Positions 1 to 12,459 are shown, counted from the stretch's first letter. The stretch is 64,000 bases of DNA from Trametopsis cervina (GCA_022385755.1 MU278357.1:186001-250000); one strand, 5' to 3'. Translations and numbers: made by a program. The notes: generated by a model not told the origin, from the letters alone.

Positions 1-1930
1 AGCGGGCGCGGATCCGCCGTGGTGAGGGGGAGGTGGCTGACCAGGCGGCGGGGCCTGCGCTTGATGAGGCTCGCTGCCCTCGCCTGTTGTACCCCGGGCA
101 GACGCAGTCGAGGCCCGTAAAGTCTGCAAGTCTATGGGCATCGGTTTGCCATCTGCACCTAAGGTCTTGTCGCGTTTACGCATCAACTTTGCATAGTCTA
201 AATTCATCGTCAGTGAGAGAAACAGCCGGAAGCAACCGAATAGTGCTTACGCAAACCGCACGCATTGCACAAAGTCCTCGCGCCATCAGGGCCACGTCGC
301 CACTCCGGAGTCTCCCGTATATTACAAGAATGACATTTGCCGGGAGGAGTTGCTCGCTACAGTCGTTGCACACGTCAGAATGCTGTCGGGACATCCAGAC
401 TGATACTCACACTACGTTTCCTGTATTTGCTCTTTGGCTGTCCAGGAGTATTGGCACCCGAACTGGTGGCACGTTTGCTCCGAATAATCTCCATATCCTG
501 CTCGGCAGTGGACTGCAAATCGTCCTATCAACGGTCAAAACGTGATGACTACTGCATGACTATCGTGAAACGCACCTCTGACTGACCGGGCGTGTCCTCT
601 TCTCGAGAAACATCTTCCCACGGCCTCTTGGGAGCGCGGGCATCCTCCGAAAACGCACTCTGTGGTGCATGTGCTTCAGGCGATGCTACTCGCTTTAGCT
701 CCTCCAACAATCGTACAACTGTTGACGCGAAAAGTGTCATCTTGCGCAGCTCATCGGGCGGAGGCTGATACTGCGATTGGCCTTGGCCTTGGCCTGTGTG
801 CCACATTAGCCGTTGCATAAGCTATATCTGGTTCGTACGCACCATATCGATTGGCAAAGCTCCAGAGCGCACTGCAGTGATGCACAATCTGTCAGTAAAG
901 GTTAGCATCAACTTAAGCGCGCGGATGAAGACCAGGGTCACCTCGTTGATTATGTTGTCTTTGGATCCCCGCTCGGGCTCAGGTGCCGGAGCTGGTGGAG
1001 GATTCCGTGGTTCCACGTTCGCTGGCACGATTGGGGTGGTCCTGATGTAGTTTTCGTACGGTGGAGGTGGAGGTGCCGGAGCCTGTGTGTTATGCCAATG
1101 CTCAGCAGGAGGTTGATACGAGTTGTTCGGTGCAGGTTGATGTTGATGCGGGTGCTGAGCTGGCGGCTGCGCCGGAGTAGGCTGCACAGTGTATCCTCTA
1201 TGCGCCATTTGATTTGGGTAAGGGTATGGCTGGTTGGTTTGCAGGTAGTTCGGAGGTGGATGGGGCTGCTCTGGAGAGCTTTGCGGAGGAGGAGCGGGAG
1301 CGTTATTGTAGGAGGCTGAGGAATGTTGGGCCTGTTGTGGGTGGCCTAGATTACCAGACTATCGAGAAATAGCGTCAGCTTCATCATTCTCGGACAACGA
1401 GTTCAAGAAAACTAAGGAATATTGCAGACAACAAAGCTGCTTACGTGTGGAGACCGCCCGGCAGAGGCGCCAACGGTAGAACTCGAACGGACACGCTTCG
1501 AAGAGGCCTGAGGTGCGGGATTTCCGCGACCGTGGCCCGGAACAGCCCCGTTCATATGAGTCGTCTCTGGGGGGTAAGGCATTCCAGCTTGGGCATACCC
1601 TGCATCCGACTTGCGGCTCATTTTGTGAGTCGTTTTGACAGGGTCAGGAGGTGGAGGCATTGTAGAAGCATGCTGAGACGACCCGTTAGCGTTGGGCTGC
1701 GCGTTTCGGGACCAGGCGGCGTGCTGGTGTCGAGCCTGGTGGGCTGATTGCAGCGAGCTGTGCTCTGAGCCGTTTGGAATTTGTGTGCCCTCCTGGTGCG
1801 GAGGTTGGGTAGGAAAGTTCAAATCCTTGATTGAAGGCAGCCGCAAGTCCCCGGTCATCGACGGCACACCCCCGGACGACGACTGAGGATGAGGGGCATA
1901 GGGAGAAACAAGAGTGTGTGCGGTGGCCAT
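1..1930 (-). CDS. nsdD: NsdD-like GATA zinc-finger transcription factor (3' end cut by window edge)
   Basis: Seven exons can be joined by eye: 1930-1445, 1358-942, 888-843, 793-576, 524-411, 356-251 and 197 to the window edge, giving at least 528 residues in frame. The N-terminal third is Pro/Gln/Ser/His-rich, as in many fungal regulators. A hydrophobic/helical block ([13 protein letters not shown] followed by [14 protein letters not shown]) precedes a basic stretch (KSKYRKRS). The GATA finger is CHSC, 18 residues, CNAC, with core [17 protein letters not shown], followed by [13 protein letters not shown]. The 18-residue loop and the [10 protein letters not shown] tail are characteristic of the NsdD class, which in ascomycetes controls sexual development (family knowledge). 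It should bind GATA motifs in the nucleus. The finger is split by introns, so no single open frame shows it. No stop is reached before base 1. Class assignment is strong; orthology to NsdD itself is inferred. Confidence 0.9.
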
Positions 1931-4900
1931 GACTGCGAGAGTTCACGGCAAAAGCAACCCAGTCTGATGAGCGCAAGAGAGGGAGTATCTTGTACTCGTA
2001 TCTCCCGATACACCCGGATCTCGGTAAGAGAATCTGGAGTGTGCACGATACGACCGTGCCTACGCCGTGCAATGGAACACGAACGTAAGCGGGAGACTGG
2101 GAGAAGAACGACTCGACTCGCCGCGTACGCACGGCCAGAGTGCTGTACGAGACTCACCCAAACTACGCCTGCTCGACGGCCTTGAGCACGATCCTCGGCT
2201 GTGGTAACGAGGAGAAAAGGACCAGAAAGGAGGAACGAAACGCGCAGCTATACAAATCCGAAACTGATCTAGCGTCTTGTGCGGAGTTTCAAGTTCAGTC
2301 GCCGAACAGGGGGAAAAACTGCTAAACCAGCTTTACGGCTCGGGAGCTTTCTGCCACTGGTGTTTTTCGGAACACCCTGAGAGCTCTGACAATTATTCGC
2401 AAGATACGTTGCTGTCCTCACAGAAAGACAGGCGACGCCCGTCACCGCTGTCCTCGCTAAGTACTGCAGGAAAGTAATATTGTACAATGCAAGATCTAAA
2501 CGATCCATCGGCATGGTCCAATCTCGAGAACTGAGCGAGGGAATCTCTCCCGATACGAGATCACAGGTCCATCAGCGTTACGTAAATCTTTCTCTTGCAC
2601 GGTGAATCTGCGGGATGTCTTGAGATGAGACACGAGGCTACCCGTCGTCTGGCGCGCACACGCCCCTGCCTTGTCGCACAGGAGCACGGCAGCGAGACGA
2701 GGGTAGGCAGCCCGCGAAACACAGAGTTCAGCGTTGAGGACCACTCGTCCCGTGTTCCGTCGCTGCGTCTCAAGGCTCGTCATTGTTCCTGGAAGACTAG
2801 ATGTAATCAAAACGTCCGATCAATGGGCGATACGACGATCAGATTCGTGCCTATAAGGAGCGGCACGATGCCTCCGCCGGTGCGTTTGACAGTCGTGGGC
2901 CGCTCCCACTTCGACAGCTTCTCCTACGCAAGTTTGCGGTTGGTCAGAGAACATACAGTAGGCAACGACAGGGAATTTCTCACCCGCAGGCCCTTCACCA
3001 CGTAGCACTGGGGGCCGTTAGTCGTGTGCATTTCGCTCGGGAGACAGTGCGGAACGCCCGCAGACTGAACGCAACCTTCTCTTTGGGTTGCGTTACGCCA
3101 GGCCCCAAAAGGTCACAGGAATGGGATCCCTATCGCCCGAAGCATGCTCGTAGCGCTGCAATGCACTCGCCACATGTTTCCTGCTGCCAGAGCCCTTGAG
3201 TAAACGAGGCCATTTCGGACTAGTGAGACTCCGGGCTGGTATGGGGAGGAGAAAGGTCGGCCTCTAAATGAAATGCGAAGGCAAATGTGACCTACCAAAC
3301 AAGAACCCACAACCATCCTGGACCCGGAAACCGAGCAGTGCTAGCTAATCTGTGGATTGCAATCCGATGGGAGCACAGACGCAGCTTTCTTGCCGCTAAT
3401 GGGTGGCCCTGGTAGCGTAACGGCGTGAGCACACGTGCTCACGGGGTGTCCAGCATTTCTCACACCTGATCATCTGTTGCCAAAACCGTGAGTCGACGTC
3501 AGACAAATGCTCTCAGGAGATACCGGCACGTTTTATTGACCTCAAACTCACATTGTGTGTGACAAAAGAACCCAACTCTGGCAGCTACGTTGAGGGAAAA
3601 ATGCGGACTTTGGAGTGAAAGAATTCTCCCGCGAGTCTCCGTGCTGCGATATCCCCCTTCAGAATTCGTCCTCAAATGATAGTATCCTCCCAATGCACCG
3701 GATGGCCGCCGATAGGTGAGATTGACTCCATAGGTTGACCTACTTTGTATGTTGCGACTGTATGTACCGCCCTTCGGTCCGTAAGGAGGAGACCGAAATC
3801 GCGTGGTGAATAGCCGGAACGACCGGGATGTCAAATGCTTCTTGAACTTTGAGTTACGGTGCAGCATCGGGCAGACACCGAACGAGGCATCTCCGGTCAC
3901 TCGCCAAGGGTTCCGACTAGTTAACGGTGGATAACAGTACCGGACGCTTCATGCATGGATATAAGTTTCTGCCACAACGCAAGAATGTGGAATGACTTTA
4001 CTGTAGGGGTAGACTAACGTCGTTGAGTTCAAGCCTATCGCTGCGACCGTTGGTTTGAGGGTGCGAAAGGTACAAACAACCATCGGGGCTCTTCGGCATC
4101 GGCCCCGCTCTGCTGTATCGATACTCTCTGAGACTTGGAAGATGGGATCAGCTGTCGAACAAGGAAAGATCAGCTGTGGCCCCATATGATACGGAGAGAT
4201 GACGTGCGTGAGAGCCATCTCATACGATTGTCTCAGAATCTCAGCTTCAATCGCAGACACAACCGCATTTGATATTCATCAAGCATATCTCCTTCGCGAG
4301 ACGTTCGCGGCTAGCCATGAGGCAGCAAGGAGGCAGATCTATGAATCATGCCTGGACCTATGCAACCATACACGAGCGTGAGTTAGTGAACAACTTGCCA
4401 TTCCCACTCACCATTCGCGAGTTAGCTACACAATAAGGAGCGGCAATTTCTGCGAACCTGACCAGGATGTTCCGCGCATCTGTAATGAACCATCTGCCGC
4501 CCACAAGGCTAGCGACTGGCTAGCGGCAGTTCTGTCGCTTAGGCAGCGAGCGCGGTATACTCCATAACGTACTCATCTGACGCACGGAAACCCGCATCAA
4601 ACGAGGGCAGTTGAGATGTTGGCGCGGGAGGAAGCGCATGAGGGAAAGAACTCATCAGCACTGCTGAATAATTTAACAAAGTATATGCGCACCAACCCCA
4701 TTGTCCCAGCGTGCTCTCATGTCGGAGATGAGACACGACTTCGCCACAGCCAGCTATTGATGGGTTGCGGTCAAGGGCCTTGCTAAATGGGATGATAGGA
4801 ATGGAACAAGCTGCGGGAATGAGGCTTGTGGTCGAGGTTGCTGTCTGTCCACAGGCAATCTCGAGAATATGAGACGGGTCTGTTCTGAACAGAGATGAGT

Positions 4901-5054
4901 TGATTGTACGTATGGTTACGTATGATATGATCACGTACTCATTTCTTCCCGTCGACGGTATTGCGCTAAGCCATGTTGCGACTGAGCCCGGGCACCCTGC
5001 CGAGTTTCACGGTTTCGCGATCACGTGACCGCGATAAGAAAAGTAAATGACCAG
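1931..5054. other. 3.1-kb stretch without a recognisable gene
   Basis: The first few hundred bases are presumably the promoter of the GATA factor. The rest holds only short open frames, the longest being 134 codons at 3499-3900 (minus) and 131 codons at 4539-4934 (minus). Neither resembles a family I know, and I could not extend them into convincing spliced genes. A perfect 8-bp inverted repeat with a 2-nt centre lies at 3425-3442 (GTGAGCAC/GTGCTCAC). The 4539-4934 frame is the likeliest to be a terminal exon of something real, but support is weak. Confidence 0.5.
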
Positions 5055-5159
5055 ACGCGTGCTCACAATATGTCGACGCGTATCATACGCGAGATTGCGT
5101 TACCAATCGGCAGTGGAACGAAAAGAAGACTTCCGCTGCGCAGAGTATATAAAACGCGT
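5055..5159 (+). promoter_or_regulatory. Three ACGCGT boxes and a TATA box
   Basis: ACGCGT occurs at 5055-5060, 5076-5081 and 5154-5159, the last abutting TATATAAAA at 5146-5154. ACGCGT is the MluI cell-cycle box bound by the MBF complex in yeasts (established knowledge). The TATA orientation suggests rightward transcription, but the first ATG downstream (5168) opens only 14 codons and the next gene is on the other strand. Its target is therefore unknown: it could drive a noncoding RNA, a gene I failed to splice, or be chance. Confidence 0.35.
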
Positions 5160-5404
5160 TCAGGCCATGGCTGCATTGCCAGCTATTAAATCTTTACGCC
5201 TTCAATAGAAAGGGGCTGTGGATACACTCTCGATAACCTCCTGTGGGAAAGCCACGCATTGAAAAGATAGAATACATTGAGATCGCAGCGGGGAGTTATG
5301 AACACAGACTGTCGCATTGAACAGCAGTAGTCTCATCAGCCTGAGACGCTATTAGCCTCGTGGCATAACAAGCGGCGCAGAGTGTACCACGTACCTCAGA
5401 AGAA

Positions 5405-5763
5405 TTACTTCTGACCTTTGGAAACATTGCCACTCGGGGAGGTGTACTGAGTGTAGCCGCTTCCGCTCTCGTAATAAGTAGACCCGTTAGGGTTGTTGTA
5501 ATAATAACCTCCATCACTACATCGGACGATGGTTCAGCATACGTCTATATCAGGCACAATGCATGTACATACGTGTTAGAGTAATGGTACCCTGAGGAGC
5601 CATTATCTCCAGAACGAGTGCAGTAATGGTTGCCCTATTTTCCAGCAACTCCAACGTCAGTGAGACATAGGGGCACTAACGGAAATACGCATACGCTGCT
5701 GTTGGTGCCACTGCTCGTAACCTGGTGGCCTCCGGAGCCGTATCCGTAGTTATCTTTAGGCAT
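5405..5763 (-). CDS. Small Gly/Ser/Tyr/Asn-rich conserved fungal protein, 80 aa
   Basis: Three exons (5763-5695, 5634-5573, 5516-5405) separated by 60- and 56-bp GT..AG introns encode an 80-residue protein ending in TAA. It starts MPKDNYGYGSGG, contains GTNSSGNHYCTRSGDNG in the middle and ends with YYYNNPNGSTYYESGSGYTQ followed by SPSG. From memory this pattern (SGTNS..GNHYC, YHYSNTDGxYYY, PNGSTYYxxGxG) recurs in short uncharacterised proteins of many filamentous fungi; the function is unknown to me. There is no signal peptide or membrane segment. The composition is hydrophilic and low-complexity. No single open frame reveals it because both introns change frame. The ATG follows an in-frame upstream region without a better start, and the splice phases (0 and 2) are consistent throughout. 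Confidence 0.8.
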
Positions 5764-8700
5764 TGTCGTAGACTGAAGAACGCTATAAGTACTGATGGTG
5801 GTAATGTTCAGGAGAGCGAAACAGAGGCCCCTATATGCACCCGCGACCGCGAAGCGCTGGTGACCGCGTCTTTCCCGTTCAAGTTAGTATGTGACAACGC
5901 GTTGCACAGACCCGCCTCGCCACGAAACGCAGCAACGAACTACTGGCACGCCTCTTCAAGGCGTGTGAGTCGTGCAGAAGGATGTCGGATGACTGTTAAT
6001 TCGACGAAGGTTGTATGTCTTTCGTGTGAGTTTTCTGAGTGTAATACAGTATCAGTACATTGACAATGAGAACAGTCTTTGCGCCTTCTTCAATGTATAT
6101 ATCGGCAGTTGAGCAAGTCAACGCGCTTTCAGCGTGTTTTCTCTACCGTTCGTGTGTCGAGACGGCTCCCGCCTAAGTCTGCATGAGCAATCAGGCCCGC
6201 ACGATCAGGTGAGCTACGGCCACGCTTGCAAAAGGAACAGCGGATTCTGCGGTTCAATGTAAGCCGCTGTATCCCGGATAGCAGTAGGAGATGGCTATAT
6301 GCGCCCACCCGACATATCGTGCATTGTAGTCGTTTTTTGATCTCCCAGAGTCAGCACAAGCCTCGCGATAGGCCATGAGAATGCGCTTGAGACACGGTAC
6401 GATGAAACACCACACGTTGCAGGTGAGTTAATTCTTGTATACAATCGCATGTTGTGCTAACGTAAGGAACAGCGTAGAAGACTGGCCAGCTGCTCTTACT
6501 GAATACAACGCATCGCTGACAGCGGCTGAGATGTTTCTTTCTCACATAACGGAGCCTAGAAGACCCGTGTACCATGATAAATCACTGCTGGCAGCTCTCG
6601 CACGAGACCTTCTACGGTCAGGAACGATGATCTCGACGGCACCTCCCAGCGACGGACGTGAAGTAATTCCGCTTCATCAAACTTTGACTACCACAGGAGA
6701 CGACCATCTCCCAATTTCTGTGTCAGTCGCCAGCATTGCGTTGCCGGCAGCTCCTCAGTACGTGCACCCATTGGAGAGAACACAGGGTGAGGCTGTTGCT
6801 TCGGGATTATAGCTGTTAAGTCCGGCAGTAATCCACAGCTCGAAGTACGTTGACGACATGCCGCCCGAATTTACGTTGTTTTGCCTACCTGCGATCCTTT
6901 CGGCGTGCTTCCCAAGTGTCCGGAATGATGCGCGTTCCCAGCGGACATAGGCCTGCCTGTACAGCGGTCTCACGAACATCACGGCCGATGAATAATGCTC
7001 GAGCTTCCACTGTTGCGGAATGCCATTGGTCAGTCGGACACTGCTCACCAAGTAACTTGACAACCTGATATCAGGACAAATGTTCTTTGAATTATAGTCA
7101 GGCTGCAGGATTGGGCAACGCAGTGCCGAAAATGGCCTTGAAACAAGGTTAGGAACATAACTGTATATTGATGTTGTCTCACGTTTCTAACAGCACCGAG
7201 ACAGGCAGCGGCCGCCGGAGAATCCCACAGAAGACTCACTTTAGCGAATTCGTGCTCTTCGCCCGCTCCAACGCGCTGCACACACACGGAACTCAGCGTA
7301 TAAGTCTAATTTTCACCACGAATATGGCGAGACCCTGCCTTCACAGATCTTGGCCGCCAATACCTGCACCTCATGTACGCCGCTTGTCGCCGATCAGTTA
7401 CAGGGATGGGTGGGCTCTAACGCCAGAAATCGTAAATCTTCTGCTCTTTCCATGAAAGTTCAATGGTCTCCACCTTCACGAGGAACCCGTAGAGGCCATC
7501 TGCATCACCCTCGGTATCAACATCAAGCAACGATACCAAAAGTCTGAAATATCTGCTGTAAGGTGAGTGCGAGACTGCGGTCTTACTCCTATCATGCAAA
7601 GACCCGAAGGGACTTTGCATGACGGAGAAGCCGATGCCTAGTCGTTAAAGCTGATATAGTAGCCTGCTAAGCTCCCTGACGGAGATTGGACACCCCTACG
7701 AGACAATCCAGTCGGTCGAGATGTTGTCACCATCGCGTTGAGTTATGGGTGTTACGCAGCAATGAACCGTTCACTGCGAGCTCAACGAGACAGGATCCCT
7801 CTTCATGTCTTCCGGTGAGTATCGCGCAACAAGTGCGTTCATCTTCTGTCGTGTCCTAATCAATGGACGAAGCATGATGATCTATCTCCCGCCTATAGTA
7901 TGATTATGTGGCTGGCTTTGTCGTTGCAATCAAGGTTCTGCTGCGTTCAACCACTCGTCTCCGAACAAGTACTGATATTGCAACAAGTATGCAAGATGTT
8001 AGCATTTCAACAATGGGCCTTGACCCGCCTCCCTGTCTCTACAATCTTCATCGATCTATAAGTCTGCCTGCAGACACAGACAACTCTGGCGGTGTGCGCC
8101 TCAAGATATAACAGAGGGACGGAGTTGTGATGGTGCAAGATATGTAACTGTCTGCGATGAGGGGTTGGACTCGAGAGCTAAGTCGCAACGAGCCAAAGTC
8201 GAAGTCATATTCGACTCCGGAGCAGAGCAATCTTCAGAGATAATTATTGCTACGTATTGAAACCCTTTCAGTGAGTGTACGTGCACGTTCTCAAGATTCA
8301 GGCTTGAAGGCTCATCACAACTGTAAAGCATTATCATTTTGAGATAGTGAAGAGATTAGCATACCGCAATGAGAAGATAGGACACTCAGAATAATCAGGT
8401 ACTGTACAGTACTACAGTACTACAAAGGTCCTCTGCCGCCCTCGGCAGTGCACATCGTCTACCTGGATGATGCAATCAGGCTGTCGTCCTTTCAGCTTTC
8501 CCATATTCCAATGGTCAAATGCTAATTCGGTCGGCACTCGGAATGCCTTTATCTAGCACAGCCTGCGCCGTTGAAGTTTGCTCCCGTATAAGGTACGCGA
8601 ACATTTACCTTGTGTATCTAGACCGAAGATGAATAATAGCATACAGACTTAGTAATCCAAGTAGCTGCTATGCGACTGGTATCGTTACGAGTTTATGTAG

Positions 8701-8926
8701 GGAGCGATACGGCCAGAGTGAAAACGGGGAGGACGGCAACGCCGGGCCGACGACTAGTGAGGTTTCTCAGGGCTGATCTCAGCTCTTCCGTCACTGCACT
8801 CTCTGGCATGAGGATCGCAATTGCTTGGTCAGCCACATCGATCCCCACGGGGTGGTGCGTGATCATAACAGCCATTTCTCTTTCTTCCAGCTCATCGTCA
8901 CCACCGTCCGACCATTCTCCGAAGCC
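5764..8926. other. 3.2-kb stretch without a recognisable gene
   Basis: This should contain the promoter of the small gene to the left. I see only short open frames (longest 125 codons, 6435-6812 plus) with no recognisable family, no membrane pattern and no consistent splice chain. Nothing suggests a tRNA or rRNA. The region could hold a decayed gene or a lineage-specific one that I cannot read. Confidence 0.45.
8399..8423. repeat. 14-nt palindrome running into a short tandem duplication
   Basis: GTACTGTACAGTAC at 8399-8412 is a perfect palindrome. It overlaps two tandem copies of AGTACTAC (8408-8415 and 8416-8423). No role is evident. Confidence 0.6.
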
Positions 8927-8933
8927 TATAAAT
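8927..8933 (+). promoter_or_regulatory. TATA box of the aldo/keto reductase gene
   Basis: TATAAAT lies 94 bp upstream of the start codon at 9027. It is followed by a C/T-rich stretch (8940-9005) of the kind often found at transcription starts of strongly expressed fungal genes. The assignment rests on position only. Confidence 0.5.
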
Positions 8934-9026
8934 TACAGACGGCTCCCCTCATTCCGACATTCTGCTCCTCTCCTCTACTCTCATCCCATAACCCCCATAA
9001 CCCCTCCAGATTAAACTCGATACGCG

Positions 9027-10722
9027 ATGGCTGCTATTCCCAAATTCGAAAAAAAGACCATGCCCTTCCGCAGGTTGGGAAACAGCGGATTGCGCGTGCC
9101 GCTCTTCTCGCTGGGAACTTGTGCGCGATTTCTCGCTATCAATCTGCTTCCCTGGCGGTGCTAATTGTCGTGGTTCCATGCAGGGGTTACGTTTGGTAAC
9201 TCTGTGAAGGGCGATCCTGTCAAGGTAGAGAGATGCTGACACAATCAGTACGATAGGCTCGGACTGATCAGCTTCTTTATCTCATCTTAGGAAATCATCA
9301 AAACCGCCTTCGAGAATGGGATCAACATGTTCGATTGCGCTGAGACCTACGCCAGTGGCGAGTCAGAGATTGAGACGTAAGATTCATTGCTTTCTGCTTG
9401 GCTGTGTCATATCTTACTATGTAGAACTATAGTGGTCGCGCCCTGAAGGAGCTCGGTTATCGTCGCCAGGATCTCATTATCACCACTAAGCTCTTCTGGG
9501 GTACCCGTAGTGGACCGAACGACATGGGTTTATCGAGAAAGCAGTGCGTATATGCGCTATAAGATGCTTTATAATCCATACTGATAGTCCTACGTTTAGC
9601 ATTGTTGAGGGTTTGCGTGAATCTCTTCAACGTCTCCAGCTCGACTACGTCGACATTGTTTTTGCCCACCGTCCGGACCCTACTGGTGAGCCCTTCATCT
9701 ATACCACATTCTCAACGCACCAAAGCTGACATGATTCGCAGTGCCTATGACTGAGGTTGTTCGTGCGTTCAACTGGGTGATCGACCAAGGCTTGGTATAT
9801 ACCTCTTCATTACCGCTGGCCTTCTCTGGTCTGACATCATACTCCAGGCTTTCTACTGGGGAACCTCCGAATGGAGTGTGGCGGAGGTCGAAGAGGCCTT
9901 CCGTACGTTGCTGATCTGACTTCCTGTCCCTGAAAGACTGGGCTAACGATCTGAACCAGACATTGCCGATAAGCTTGGCCTTATTCCTCCTGTCGCTGAC
10001 CAGTGCAAGCATCACATGCTGCACCGCGAGCGTCCCGAAAAGGAGTATGAGTGAGTGAAGTGTTCCAAACTATATGTCTGCATATGCTAATTATACCATA
10101 AGACCTCTGTACCGCAAGTATGACTACGGTACCACTGTGTTCTCCGCCCTTGCTCAGGGTATCTTGACCGGCAAGGTACGTTGATCTGATATGCGCCATG
10201 TCCTGTTTCTCAGATTATTATCTCCAATAGTACAACAACGGTGTCCCTCCCGATTCGCGTATGGCCGTCGAAAAGGCGCAGATGTTTATCGCTCAGCGTG
10301 AGCGTTTCGCCACCCCCGAGGGTCAGGCCGAACTTGCCAAGGTCCGCGAACTCTCCGAATTCGCTGAGAAGGGTATGTCTCCGTACAGTGCTATAAAAAC
10401 CTATCGCGTGCCCTAACATCCTGCTGCAGAACTTGACGCTAAAATCTCGCACCTTGCCCTCGCATGGGTGGCGAAGCAGTCGCACACGTCTACCGTCATT
10501 CTGGGCGCTAGCAAGCCAGAGCAGGTGTTGGACAACCTCAAGGCGATCGAAGTCCTGCCGAAGTTGACACCTGAAGTTCTGGCGAAGCTGGAATCGATCC
10601 TTGGCAACAAGCCCGAGCCTGTGGTAAGTGTCTATATTTCGGTCGTTGCTTCTGTTACTGAACCGCTTGCGTAGGTTACCTTTGGTCGTCCTGCTGTCGA
10701 TGGCCACTGGCCGCGCCTTTAA
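9027..10722 (+). CDS. Aldo/keto reductase, voltage-gated K+ channel beta-subunit type (AKR6-like)
   Basis: The start is ATG 9027 and the stop TAA 10720-10722, with about ten introns; exon 1 ends at 9120 and exon 2 starts at 9184 (joint reads LGTWVTFGN). The predicted protein is roughly 340 residues, the normal length for a single (alpha/beta)8 reductase. The catalytic tetrad is visible in order: Asp and Tyr in FDCAETY, Lys in ITTKLFWG, His in VFAHRPD. Other family hallmarks are [17 protein letters not shown], the [20 protein letters not shown] stretch and the C-terminal NADPH-binding ILGASKPEQ. Proteins of this type reduce aldehydes/ketones with NADPH in the cytosol; the fungal members are not proven to regulate a channel. 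Nothing in the sequence looks damaged. The family is certain, the substrate is not known. Confidence 0.93.
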
Positions 10723-11765
10723 GAGCCACTAATCGCTCTTCAGATAGAATAATGTGAACACCTGTAGAGTAAATTGTGTATTATAGAAGGAAACGACAAT
10801 CAATGCTGTACGGAATGTGTAAGCTAACGTTTGTACTTGATTCTGGGCATGATAGTTTACGGACAAGCCTCCTTCGTTACTTATCCGATCACTTGGGCAT
10901 TTGTTGTGTGTAAAGCACAGTACATGTCTGCAGGTATCAAAAGATGTTGGGCAATATTACCGCAATGGAAGATGCAGTATCGATGCCCAGAGCCAACGGA
11001 TCAATTTTTATTGATGCGATACTTAGCCTCCTCCGATCACCACTTTGGCAGTACCGCATCGTTACCCTGGAGTCGACATCCTACAGCAGTCAGTTGCCTT
11101 TTGTCAATATGAGGAAGGTGCAACTCATCAGAAGTAAGCAGAGCTTTAGGTCAGTATCTACATGATCCTGATATATGAACAGTTAGAAAGAGATCCAGCG
11201 TTGAGCAACGACCCCTTTGATCCTCAGAGGTTGCGGCCTTCGTTACAATGCTAGCACTTAGACGCAGCTATGCCGCGTTGCATCATACATTATCTGATTT
11301 ATGCATTACTGGAGGCCTAATTTGAGCTACCCCAAGGCATGGAGAGTTTTCGACACTCAAGTTCTACAACCCATGAAGGTGTGAGTACATACTACATATC
11401 GTAATCCGACCAGAGCCACCTTTCTGACTTTGCAGTCTTGTCTCGCTGTGTATTTGTTCAGAATATCTACGGTGGCAGCGCAGTTCGCATAACTGATGCT
11501 GTTGGCGTTGTTACACGAGTAAAAGTGACCACGGTCGAGCGTCTGGAATGTTCACTATAACACTCCCTCCTACAGGTCTACCAGGCTTGCGCCACATTCC
11601 TTGCTCGTGTCTATTGGTCCCTGTCTTGGCTTTCGTTTCTCAGCCGGTCTTTACCCTCGAATATTCCTTGCTCCTACACTTTTGGTCCTACAGATTCCTT
11701 ACTGACCCCGGAGGATAACGTCTCGGCACCATCGGCTTCACCGTTCAAACACAGTGCGGAACGCT
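10723..11765. other. 1.0-kb intergenic stretch
   Basis: This holds the 3' flank of the reductase and the presumed promoter of the interrupted membrane-protein gene. The longest frames (93 and 73 codons at 10831-11112 and 10944-11165) look like noise. Nothing else is recognised. Confidence 0.6.
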
Positions 11766-12459
11766 ATGCCTGTGTTTAACCTCACGAGTGCGTGATATCT
11801 CATCTATTGGATTTTACAGATGTAGTCCTCACACTGTGCTCAACTCGAAGTCGACGATACCAGCCCGTTAATCCAATACAACGGCTCGTGGGGGGATTCA
11901 TCCCACGACGATGATTTATGGTCTGCATACATTAACGGAACATTTCATGCCACGGATGTACTTGTGAGTTATGTCACCGTATCTTGCTCTCTGCATATGC
12001 TGATGCCTGGGATTTGCTGTTACGGCGTTGGTGGAGTAGGGTGCATCTGCTACGTTGACGTTTAACGGGTCTGCCGTATACCTATACGGCGCGTACCGAC
12101 CGAACCACGTACGTTCTCATTCGCCACAGGTCCCGCAGTCTCAATAACCGTCTACCTTCCAGGATCAATACTGGGCTACATTGGATGGCGTCACTACAAT
12201 CGCAAATGGCAACCCCAACTCCAGTACTAACCTTTTCAATCATCTCATGTTCAGTGCCTCGAACCTTGGTCCGCAACAGCATCAACTCATTCTCCAGAAC
12301 AAGTATCAGACTACTGGCCCATCGTGGGTAGACGTTGATTACATATTAATGACCTCGGGCGACGGGAATCCGGCGTGAGTGATATCGATTGTTGTTCATA
12401 TGCGTCTGCATACTATATTCTAAGATGCTATGAGTAGAACGCAGTCAAATGACTTCTTT
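11766..12459 (+). pseudogene. 5' half of a surface membrane-protein gene interrupted by a LINE
   Basis: Exons 11766-11787, 11851-11963, 12040-12108 and 12163-12374, plus the first bases of exon 5 (from 12438), join in frame. The start MPVFNLT leads into IDDTSPLIQYNGSW, then DLWSAYINGTFHAT, then GASATLTFNGSAVYLYGAYR and a C-terminal piece ending VDVDYILMTSG. This is the pattern of an extracellular beta-rich module seen in many basidiomycete single-pass membrane proteins of unknown function (recalled, not searched). The acceptor at 12437 keeps the frame open into the part that resumes at 22857. The LINE sits 22 bases inside exon 5, so translation runs into a poly-phenylalanine tract and then the element. 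Without the insertion the gene appears intact. It is called a pseudogene because this haplotype is broken; another allele may be functional. Confidence 0.85.
12444..12459. repeat. Left target-site duplication of the LINE
   Basis: GTCAAATGACTTCTTT here is identical to 22857-22872. It is host exon sequence duplicated by target-primed reverse transcription. It abuts the poly(A) (T on this strand) end of the element, so the junction with the T run is ambiguous by a few bases. Confidence 0.92.
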
